64,000 bases of DNA, from the NCBI RefSeq assembly GCF_035917415.1, contig NZ_CP109073.1, positions 1,905,001-1,969,000 of the forward strand. Direction: 5' to 3'. Under the pieces are notes generated by a model. That model saw only the letters and a program-made list of their open reading frames with translations, was not told the origin of the DNA and made no database searches. This stretch comes from Streptomyces sp. NBC_01803. GTDB lineage: Bacteria > Actinomycetota > Actinomycetes > Streptomycetales > Streptomycetaceae. Made by a program: the position numbers and the translations under genes. Numbering within the stretch: the first letter of the stretch is position 1; the number at the start of each line of letters is the position of its first letter. Positions 56,733 through 64,000 of this stretch are shown piece after piece.

Positions 56733-57754
56733 CGTTTCTGGCCGGGAAGATCGTTGAGGATGTCGTCGCCGGGGCGCCGAACAACGGTGAGGGCGAGGAC
56801 AATATCGGGCGTGTGAAGACGCTGCGGGTGGGGCGGGAGAAGTATCCCTACATCTCAGCGCAGGCGTTCCGCCGGTGGCTTCGCGACTCGCTCCCCGCGG
56901 ACGAGCCGCGGTCGCAGGTGACGCGTTCGGGTACGGGAAAGGCACAGCAGGCGTATACCGCCGGGCGGCCGGACCGGTTCTTGGACGATGACCTGTTCGG
57001 CTACATGGTGGCGGTGAAGAAGGAGAATTATCAGCGGGACACGGTGCTGGCCACGGGGACGCTGGTGTCGGTGGTGCCGCAGGCGCCGACGACGGATTTC
57101 GGGACGATGAGCCGGGATTTCCCGGCGGGTGAGCACCCAGTCATTCATCAGCACGAGCTGTACAGCGGGGTGCTGGCGGGGGATGTGCTGCTGGATGTGC
57201 CGCGTGTGGGGGTGTTCGAGACCGACGGCAGCGGGCTGCGGGTGTCGATCAGCCAGGCGGTGGCCGATGAGGCCCGGGGCCGTGGCGCACAGGGGGTGTC
57301 CTTCCGGGGCGTGGCCGCTGTGCGACTGCCGTTGGAGGAACGGCGGCGCCGGCTGGCGGTGCTGTTGCGGACGCTGGCGTCGCTGCGGGGCGGGGCCAAG
57401 CAGGCTCTGCACTACGGCGACCGCACACCGGCGCTGGTGCTGCTCGCGCCGATGAAGGGCGGTGTCAACCCCTTCACCCGCGTCTTGGCGGCGCGGGAGG
57501 GCAAGCCGGTGTTCGACGCTGATGTGCTGCGGGAGGAGTACCGGGCGTGGCGCCGGGAGCTGGATGGGCCGGTGATGATCGGCTGGGCGCCTGGCTTCCT
57601 GGGTGACCAGCGTGAGCGGGTCCGCCGGGAGCTGAAGGACCTGATCGAGGAGAAGCGGGTGACCGTGCAGCACCCGCGGGATCTGCTGACCGGTCTGGCC
57701 GGACAGGTCGAGAATGGCGACGCGGACTCGTGGTTCGAGGACATCGCGGCGTGA
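56729..57754 (+). CDS. cas7: Type I-B Cas7 (Cst2/DevR family)
   Basis: A protein of 341 residues from GTG 56729, overlapping the cas8 stop. It has LRVGREKYPYISAQAFRRWLR, a hallmark of the DevR/Cst2 group, and FRGVAAVRLPLEERRRRL. Cas7 forms the backbone that holds crRNA in Cascade. Confidence 0.9.
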   Translation: MTFLAGKIVEDVVAGAPNNGEGEDNIGRVKTLRVGREKYPYISAQAFRRWLRDSLPADEPRSQVTRSGTGKAQQAYTAGRPDRFLDDDLFGYMVAVKKENYQRDTVLATGTLVSVVPQAPTTDFGTMSRDFPAGEHPVIHQHELYSGVLAGDVLLDVPRVGVFETDGSGLRVSISQAVADEARGRGAQGVSFRGVAAVRLPLEERRRRLAVLLRTLASLRGGAKQALHYGDRTPALVLLAPMKGGVNPFTRVLAAREGKPVFDADVLREEYRAWRRELDGPVMIGWAPGFLGDQRERVRRELKDLIEEKRVTVQHPRDLLTGLAGQVENGDADSWFEDIAA

Positions 57755-58425
57755 GCATGCCCACCGGGCGGTCGGCGCTGGAAGTGACCGTGACGGCGCC
57801 GGTCGTTTCTTTCCGGAACCCGCTGTACTCCGGCGTACAGGTGACGTTGCCCTGCCCGTCACCGGCCACCGTGGGCGGCATGCTGGCCGCGGCGGCGGGC
57901 GGGTGGGGCGAGGTCGACCCCGGGTTGTCCTTCGCCATGGTCTTCCACGCCCGCGGCGGTGGCACGGACCTGGAGACTTATCACCCGCTGGAGGCCACGG
58001 GCAAGAAGGCGCCGCCCGCTCCTCGTTCCCGTGATTTCCTGGCTGACGTCATGCTGCGGCTGTGGCTGTTTGAGGACCTGGAGGCCTGGGAGCGGCGGCT
58101 TCGCCGACCACGCTGGCCGCTGCGGCTGGGCCGCAGCCAGGACCTCGTCGGCATCCGTCTGGACACTGTTGCGGTACGGCAGTCACCGGGAACGCTGGGC
58201 GGCGCGCTGGTTCCCGAGTCCGCCACCGATCCGGCTGCCGGGACCCGGCTGCGGATGCCCGCAGCCACCTCGACGGACCGGAACCGGACCCGATGGGGTT
58301 CTTATCTTTTCGATCCGACCGGCCGCAGTGCCCGGGTGATCGAAGGCAGTTGGTCCACTGCCCAAGGCCAGGCGCTGGTGCCTCTGGCTTCCCCGCACCC
58401 GGACACCGCGCCCCCCAGCACTTGA
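57751..58425 (+). CDS. cas5: Type I-B Cas5
   Basis: A protein of 224 residues from GTG 57751, overlapping the cas7 stop; ATG 57757 is possible. The N-terminal RAMP strand VTVTAPVVSFRNPLYSGVQ and the PSPATVGGMLAAAAGGWG helix are typical Cas5. It caps the 5' handle of the crRNA in Cascade. Confidence 0.88.
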   Translation: MSMPTGRSALEVTVTAPVVSFRNPLYSGVQVTLPCPSPATVGGMLAAAAGGWGEVDPGLSFAMVFHARGGGTDLETYHPLEATGKKAPPAPRSRDFLADVMLRLWLFEDLEAWERRLRRPRWPLRLGRSQDLVGIRLDTVAVRQSPGTLGGALVPESATDPAAGTRLRMPAATSTDRNRTRWGSYLFDPTGRSARVIEGSWSTAQGQALVPLASPHPDTAPPST

Positions 58426-58440
58426 GGAGATGCCCGGCTC

Positions 58441-60861
58441 ATGACGGCTCCCCCACTGCCTCCCCCGGAGTTGTCCCAGTTGCGGGCCAAGAGCCCGCAG
58501 GGCGATCAGACGGTCGGGGACGGGCTGACCGAGCATCTGCTGGACACGCTGCTGGCATCGCTGGCGGTGCGACGCAGGGTCGGGTACCTCGAGCCGGCCG
58601 AGACGGTCATGGGCGGCCAGTTCTGGTCGGCCGTGGGCTGGGCAGCGCTCGCGCACGACACCGGGAAGATCGTGGGAGGTTTCCAGGCCATGGTCCGAGG
58701 CCGAACGCGGGCCTGGGGGGAACGCCATGAGGTGGCCTCGCTGGGATTCCTGCCCTGGCTCATCGAGGACACCACCCTGTCGGTGTGGGTGGCCACCGCC
58801 GTGGCCACCCACCACCGGGCGCTGACCGGCCAGAACCTGCGCGATCTGGAGACCCTGTACGGCGGCAGTGACGCGGCCGAGCTGCACGACCGGTTCACGC
58901 CCATCCCCGAGCCTGCCGTTGCGGCGATGGCCGGCTGGCTGCGCGAGGCCGCCGCCGCCCACGCCCTGCCGGCCGCGCCCCAGCAGCCGGCGGGAAACAT
59001 GACCGCAGCCGGTCTCCTTCATCAAGCGCACACCCTTCTGCAGACGCTGCTGGACCGGTGGAACGAACCGGTCGGCCCCAGGGAAGGGGTGGCGGCTGTC
59101 CTGCTGCAAGGAGCGGTCACCATGTCCGACCACCTGTCCTCGGCCCACGCCCGCCTGGCCGTCGCCCAGCCGCTGAACGCCGGCTTCCCCGCGCTGCTGG
59201 AGAAGCATCTCGCCGGCAGGCACAGCACCCTGCGCGCGCACCAGGCGCAGGCCGGTGACCGGGTCGGTGATCTGCTGCTCCGGGCCCCGACCGGCAGCGG
59301 CAAGACCGAAGCCGGGCTTCTGTGGGCCGCCCGCCAAGTCGCCGACCTTGCGGCCGTCACCGGCGGCACGCCACGGGTCTTCTACACCCTCCCTTACCTG
59401 TCCTCGATCAACGCCATGGCCAGCCGCCTGCGGGAGCTGCTCGGTGGCCCCGACACCATCGGCGTCGCCCATTCACGGGCCGCCTCCTACCACCTGGCCA
59501 CCGCCACCGCCGCTCAGGACGGTGACGAGGACAGCACTTCGCGGGCATCGGCCGCCGCAAAGGCCGTCTCCCGGGCCGCGGCCACCCGCCTGTTCCACGA
59601 GACCGTCCGTGTCGGCACCCCCTACCAACTGCTGCGAGCCGCCCTGGCTGGCCCGGCCCACTCGGGAACTCTGCTCGACGCTGCGAACTCGGTTTTCGTC
59701 CTGGACGAACTCCACGCCTACGACCCGCGCCGCCTGGGCTACATCCTGGCCAGCGCCCGCCTGTGGAAAGACCTCGGCGGCCGGATCGCCGTGCTCTCCG
59801 CCACCCTGCCCGACTCACTCGCCGGCCTCTTCCGGCACGCGCTGCGCGAGAACATCCCGCTGCTCGAACCGCCCGGCCCCCGCCCGCCGACACGGCACCG
59901 ACTGGCCGTGCGCCATCACCATCTGACCGACCCGGCAGCCCTCGCCGAGGTCCGCCGACGTCTGGACCGCGACGAGTCCGTTCTCATCGTCGCCAACAAC
60001 ATCGCCCACGCGCTGGCCCTCTTCGAAGAACTACACCCACTCGTAGCCGACCGGCACGGCGAGCACGCCGCGCTGCTGCTGCACTCGCGGTTCAGACGTG
60101 GTGACCGGCTGGACATCGAAAAGGCCATCACTGACCGCTTCGGCGCCGGCGCGGCACGCCGACCCGGACTGCTGATCGCCACACAGGTCGTCGAGGTCTC
60201 ACTCGACGTCGACTTCGATGTCCTGTTCACCGCTGCGGCCCCACTGGAAGCGCTGCTGCAGCGATTCGGCCGCGTCAACCGCACCGCCGCCCGGCCGCCC
60301 GCCGACGTCATCGTGCACCAGCCAGCGTGGACCGCTCGCCGCAGCCGACCCGGCGAGCAGTACGCCGACGGCATCTACGAACGCGAACCGGTCCAGTCCG
60401 CCTGGGAGATCCTCACCCGCCACGACACGGCCCTGATCGACGAGACCGACGCCACCTCCTGGCTGAACACCATCTACGGCACCGACTGGGGAAAACGCTG
60501 GCACGGCCACGTCATGGAGCACCTCGACGCATTCCACAACGCCTTCCTCCGGTTCGAGCACCCCTTCGACGACCGCGAAGACCTCAGCGAGACCTTCGAC
60601 GAGCTGTTCGACGGCACCGAGGCTGTCCTGCTGGAGGACAAAGACGCCTACGCCCAAGCCCTCACCGAAGCCAAAGGCGCCGCAGGGCGCCTCCTGGCCG
60701 ACGACCTCCTCATCCCCATGCCCTACTGGGCAGCGAGCCTCACTCGCTGGGAAAAACAGCTCAAGGTACGCGTCATCGACGGCAACTACAACCCCCGCCT
60801 CGGTCTGCTGTCTGTCCGAGGCACACCAGCCCGGACCTACCAGCCGGGCGAGGTGCTGTGA
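58441..60861 (+). CDS. cas3: Cas3 nuclease-helicase
   Basis: A protein of 806 residues. The N-terminal HD nuclease has WAALAHDTGKIVGGF and VATHHRALTG. The SF2 helicase has LLRAPTGSGKTEAGLL, VLDELHAYDPRRLGYI, AVLSATLPDSLAGL and VVEVSLDVDFDVLF. It degrades target DNA recruited by Cascade. It begins 15 bases after cas5. Confidence 0.95.
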   Translation: MTAPPLPPPELSQLRAKSPQGDQTVGDGLTEHLLDTLLASLAVRRRVGYLEPAETVMGGQFWSAVGWAALAHDTGKIVGGFQAMVRGRTRAWGERHEVASLGFLPWLIEDTTLSVWVATAVATHHRALTGQNLRDLETLYGGSDAAELHDRFTPIPEPAVAAMAGWLREAAAAHALPAAPQQPAGNMTAAGLLHQAHTLLQTLLDRWNEPVGPREGVAAVLLQGAVTMSDHLSSAHARLAVAQPLNAGFPALLEKHLAGRHSTLRAHQAQAGDRVGDLLLRAPTGSGKTEAGLLWAARQVADLAAVTGGTPRVFYTLPYLSSINAMASRLRELLGGPDTIGVAHSRAASYHLATATAAQDGDEDSTSRASAAAKAVSRAAATRLFHETVRVGTPYQLLRAALAGPAHSGTLLDAANSVFVLDELHAYDPRRLGYILASARLWKDLGGRIAVLSATLPDSLAGLFRHALRENIPLLEPPGPRPPTRHRLAVRHHHLTDPAALAEVRRRLDRDESVLIVANNIAHALALFEELHPLVADRHGEHAALLLHSRFRRGDRLDIEKAITDRFGAGAARRPGLLIATQVVEVSLDVDFDVLFTAAAPLEALLQRFGRVNRTAARPPADVIVHQPAWTARRSRPGEQYADGIYEREPVQSAWEILTRHDTALIDETDATSWLNTIYGTDWGKRWHGHVMEHLDAFHNAFLRFEHPFDDREDLSETFDELFDGTEAVLLEDKDAYAQALTEAKGAAGRLLADDLLIPMPYWAASLTRWEKQLKVRVIDGNYNPRLGLLSVRGTPARTYQPGEVL

Positions 60862-61355
60862 TCGGCCGCGAGGACATCGGCGGTGTCCATATCAAGTACC
60901 TGCATCACTGCCGGCGGCAGTTGTGGCTGTATGTGCGGGGCATCCGCCCCGAGCACCTCAGCGCCGCGGTGCAGACCGGCGAAGCCGTCCATGACGTCTC
61001 CTACCCGCGGCACAGTCCCGTCGACCTGGGAGCCGCGCGGCTGGACTTCCTCGACGGCCAGCAGTGGGTGCACGAGGTGAAATCCTCCTCCCGGCCCACG
61101 GACGCCGACCGGGCCCAGGCGTACCACTACTGCCACCAGTTGCAGCGGCTGGGCGTCGAAGTGCAAGGCGCGGTGCTGCACTACCCCGCGACCCGCCGTA
61201 CCCACCGCTACCCCTACACCCCGGAGGCCGCCGCGCAGGCCGAGGAGGACATCACCGCCGCGCTGGCCACCGCGCACGCGCCGGTCTACCCCGAGCGCCT
61301 GCCGCGTACCGGGTGCCGCGGGTGCAGCTTCGCCGACTACTGCTGGACGGAGTAA
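60858..61355 (+). CDS. cas4: Cas4 nuclease
   Basis: A protein of 165 residues from GTG 60858, overlapping the cas3 stop. The four iron-sulfur cysteines are C18 (HHCRRQLW) and C153, C156, C162 (CRGCSFADYC). The RecB nuclease motif is HEVKSSSRPTDADRAQAYHY. Cas4 trims prespacers and helps choose the PAM during adaptation. Confidence 0.94.
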   Translation: MIGREDIGGVHIKYLHHCRRQLWLYVRGIRPEHLSAAVQTGEAVHDVSYPRHSPVDLGAARLDFLDGQQWVHEVKSSSRPTDADRAQAYHYCHQLQRLGVEVQGAVLHYPATRRTHRYPYTPEAAAQAEEDITAALATAHAPVYPERLPRTGCRGCSFADYCWTE

Positions 61356-61359
61356 GCCG

Positions 61360-62340
61360 ATGCCCGCTGCTACCCGCACCTACTGGCTGACCAGCCCCTG
61401 CCGGATCCGCCGCAAGGACGAGTCCCTGGTCATCGAACGCGACGCCGCCCCCAGCGTCCACATCCCCGTCACCGACGTGCGGGACATCGTCGCCTGCGCG
61501 GAGACGGACCTGAACACGTCCGTGGTCTCCCTGCTCAACCGGCACCGGATCAGCGTCCACCTGCTGAGCTACTACGGCGATTACGCCGGCTCGCTGCTGA
61601 CCGCCGACACCAGCACGTCCGGGGAGACGGTGCTGGCCCAGGCCGCGCTGGCCCGGGACCCGCAGGCCAGCATGGCCATCGCCCGCAGCATCGTCGACGC
61701 CTGTGCCTTCAACGTCCGCCGCGTCATCGACCGCAAGCTCCTGGCCCGTCCCTACACGGTTCTCCAGGAGAGCATCCGCGAGGCAACGACGCCCCTGCAC
61801 CTGATGGGCGCCGAAGGCACGTTCCGCCGCTCGGCCTGGGAGGTCATCGACACCAAGCTCCCCGACTGGCTCCAGCTCAACGGCCGCAGCCGGCGCCCGC
61901 CGAAGAACGCCGGGAACGCGTTCATCAGCTACGTCAACGGCATCATCTACGCCCGCGTCCTGACCGCTGTGCGCCTCACCCCCCTGCACAGCGGCATCGC
62001 CTTCCTCCACAGCAGCATGGAACGCCAGCGCCACTCCCTGGTCCTGGACCTGGCCGAGATGTTCAAACCGCTGTTCGCCGAACGGCTCCTGCTGCGCATG
62101 GCCAGCCGCAACCAGCTCAAGCACCACCACTTCGACCGCGACACCAACCAGGCCATGCTCAGCGACACCGGCCGCAAGCTCGTCGTCCAGACCGTCCGCG
62201 ACGAACTCGCCGTCACCGTCACCCACCGCGCCCTCGGCCGCCCCGTCGCCTACGACGAACTGCTCTACCTCGACGCCCTGGCCCTGACCCGGCACTGCCT
62301 GGAAGGAACCCTCTACAAGCCGTTCCGGATCTGGTGGTGA
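61360..62340 (+). CDS. cas1: Cas1 integrase, type I-B
   Basis: A protein of 326 residues with the metal site E152 (MGAEGTFRR), H217 (AFLHSSMERQRH) and D230/E233 (LDLAEMFKPLF). Cas1 with Cas2 inserts new spacers at the leader end of the array. It begins 4 bases after cas4. Confidence 0.96.
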   Translation: MPAATRTYWLTSPCRIRRKDESLVIERDAAPSVHIPVTDVRDIVACAETDLNTSVVSLLNRHRISVHLLSYYGDYAGSLLTADTSTSGETVLAQAALARDPQASMAIARSIVDACAFNVRRVIDRKLLARPYTVLQESIREATTPLHLMGAEGTFRRSAWEVIDTKLPDWLQLNGRSRRPPKNAGNAFISYVNGIIYARVLTAVRLTPLHSGIAFLHSSMERQRHSLVLDLAEMFKPLFAERLLLRMASRNQLKHHHFDRDTNQAMLSDTGRKLVVQTVRDELAVTVTHRALGRPVAYDELLYLDALALTRHCLEGTLYKPFRIWW

Positions 62341-62347
62341 CCGGCGC

Positions 62348-62611
62348 ATGCACGTCATCGTCGTCTACGACACCGCCGCCAAACGCAACCCCAAAATCCT
62401 GCGCACCTGCCGCAAATACCTCCACCACGTTCAGCGCAGCGTCTTCGAAGGCCAGCTCAGCGAGGCCCAGCTCCGACGCTTCCAGGCAGCCGTCGAAACC
62501 GTCCTCGACCTCACCTACGACAACGTTCTCGTCTACACCTTCCCACCCGGCACCACCCCCGTCCGCCATGAATGGGGCGCAACCAAACCCGCCCCCACCG
62601 ACATCCTCTAA
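62348..62611 (+). CDS. cas2: Cas2
   Basis: A protein of 87 residues: MHVIVVYDTAAKRNPKILRT with the conserved Asp8, YLHHVQRSVFEGQLS and DNVLVYTFPP. It is the dimeric scaffold of the Cas1-Cas2 complex. It is the last cas gene, 133 bases before the first repeat. Confidence 0.96.
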   Translation: MHVIVVYDTAAKRNPKILRTCRKYLHHVQRSVFEGQLSEAQLRRFQAAVETVLDLTYDNVLVYTFPPGTTPVRHEWGATKPAPTDIL

Positions 62612-62744
62612 CCCACCGGGTCACCACTGCCTGACCCAAAATTTCAGCGACACACCGACGCCAACCACACAACCCACGATCCGCTGCAAACGCCCGCCAA
62701 AATGGCCGCCCCATCATTGCCCCCACCAGCACCTTCACCATGGG
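62612..62744 (+). promoter_or_regulatory. Probable CRISPR leader
   Basis: The 133 bases between cas2 and the first repeat contain no gene and include AT-richer patches such as CCAAAATTTCAG. The position next to cas2 and upstream of the array in the same direction is that of a leader, with the array promoter and the Cas1-Cas2 entry point. Confidence 0.6.
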
Positions 62745-64000
62745 GTCCTCATCGCCCCTACGAGGGGTGACAACCTCCTGGGCGGAGAACAAGAAGCAGG
62801 TCGGCCGCACGGGTCCTCATCGCCCCTACGAGGGGTGACAACATGACCCTGAGGCCAGCCTGCGCGCCAAGACCGGAAAGTCCTCATCGCCCCTACGAGG
62901 GGTGACAACACAACGTTCGACATCAGCGTCTCCTCACTCAGCCAGGTCCTCATCGCCCCTACGAGGGGTGACAACGTCACGCCGCCCTCCGCGTCTTCAG
63001 CGGCCAGGACCGTCCTCATCGCCCCTACGAGGGGTGACAACCGGAGGGCCGACTGGTAGTGCGGGAGGCTGCCGGCGGGTCCTCATCGCCCCTACGAGGG
63101 GTGACAACGGTATGGCCCCGGTGGCGTCAGCGGTCAGCACCCCGCGTCCTCATCGCCCCTACGAGGGGTGACAACCCGTGGGCGGCGCCGAGTACCAGCT
63201 CGACGCCGACGAGTCCTCATCGCCCCTACGAGGGGTGACAACGCAAACACCCTGGCCGGCCGATAGGCCGGGTCGTGCGTCCTCATCGCCCCTACGAGGG
63301 GTGACAACGTCATGTTCGAGCAGACCCGCGACGCGCACGAAGCCGGTCCTCATCGCCCCTACGAGGGGTGACAACGGGACGGTTCGCGTCCGGCGTCGGT
63401 GTGGCACCTGAGTCCTCATCGCCCCTACGAGGGGTGACAACGCGGCGGCGGACGCCCAGGCCCGGATGGACTTCTGGAGTCCTCATCGCCCCTACGAGGG
63501 GTGACAACGTGAGGAAGCGTGTCGTCCCCTCGGCGATGTCGTCCGTCCTCATCGCCCCTACGAGGGGTGACAACGGTCGTGCGCGGGCCTGAGCGTGGTG
63601 TTCCAGCCCTGTCCTCATCGCCCCTACGAGGGGTGACAACATGACGATGTCGGCCGCCTTGGCGTGCGCCATGATCGTCCTCATCGCCCCTACGAGGGGT
63701 GACAACCTGGAGGGCCTGCCGGGCCTCGGGTTGCGGGTACTGCGTCCTCATCGCCCCTACGAGGGGTGACAACATGCGGATGGTCGGGCACTCGAAGACG
63801 CCGCCATCGGTCCTCATCGCCCCTACGAGGGGTGACAACGACTACACCGGGCCGATCGCGAACTGGACCTACAGTGGTCCTCATCGCCCCTACGAGGGGT
63901 GACAACATGGCGAACCCCACCGGATCCGACGGCGCGCTGCCGCGTCCTCATCGCCCCTACGAGGGGTGACAACACATCCGCAGCGATGCGGTCCCGATTC
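62745..64000 (+). CRISPR. CRISPR array, at least 19 repeats of 30 bp
   Basis: Nineteen repeats begin at 62745, 62813, 62880, 62946, 63012, 63079, 63146, 63213, 63279, 63346, 63412, 63479, 63545, 63611, 63677, 63744, 63810, 63877 and 63944. Each starts GTCCTCATCGCCCC, continues TACGAGGGG and ends TGACAAC, with a CCCCT/AGGGG stem; I saw no variant copy. Spacers are 36-38 bp and all differ. The last spacer is cut by the window end, so the array is longer. The 8 bases left as crRNA handle after Cas6 cutting would be GTGACAAC. Confidence 0.99.

Overview
The window is very GC-rich DNA with dense overlapping genes, GTG starts, gas vesicle genes, a nine-gene ATP synthase operon and an actinobacterial Rho with a long Arg/Asp/Asn-rich insertion. 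It looks like a chromosomal segment of Streptomyces or a close relative.

Left part (1-26574) is core genome. The end of a gas vesicle cluster (SRPBCC protein, gvpJ, gvpL, gvpS, gvpK) runs rightwards and meets a long block on the minus strand. Read in its own direction this block is response regulator, nrtL, lysA, hom, thrC, thrB, rho, rpmE (with an LCP protein between them), prfA, prmC, tsaC-like, phosphatase-like, wecA-like, atpI, atpBEFHAGDC and a DUF2550 gene. This matches the order long known in mycobacteria (argS-lysA-thrA-thrC-thrB-rho-rpmE-prfA-hemK-sua5-rfe-atp), except that a catalytic-domain-free ArgS relative (nrtL) stands where argS would be. The core ends at a tRNA-Arg(CCG) gene.

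Middle part (26514-41706) is accessory DNA. A large serine recombinase reads antisense into the tRNA gene and is followed by a small conserved-looking ORF, a methyltransferase fragment, IS5-type sequences that flank a VOC-family gene, and a truncated regulator. Next comes a RiPP locus on the minus strand: an FxLD-type lanthipeptide precursor, a protein-isoaspartate-methyltransferase-like enzyme, a full-length class I dehydratase LanB, a LanC cyclase, a stand-alone thiopeptide-type enzyme and an aminoglycoside-phosphotransferase-fold protein. A VWA protein with a 23-bp perfect terminator hairpin and a frameshifted membrane coiled-coil gene close this part.

A Tad/Flp-type secretion and pilus locus follows (41897-52180, minus strand): CpaB, TadZ-like, TadA, TadB, TadC, a Flp-like pilin, three pseudopilin-like proteins and a membrane protein that joins an external LysM domain to a cytoplasmic BTAD domain. 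No prepilin peptidase is visible.

Right part (52545-64000) begins with two decayed insertion sequences and continues with a complete type I-B CRISPR-Cas operon (cas6, cas8b1/cst1, cas7, cas5, cas3, cas4, cas1, cas2). It ends in a CRISPR array of at least 19 identical 30-bp repeats that runs off the window.

The most interesting items are the FxLD lanthipeptide locus with its unassigned accessory enzymes, the LysM-BTAD membrane protein of the Tad locus, the recombinase whose C-terminus is written by the host tRNA gene, and a phosphatase homologue with Ser at the catalytic Cys position.
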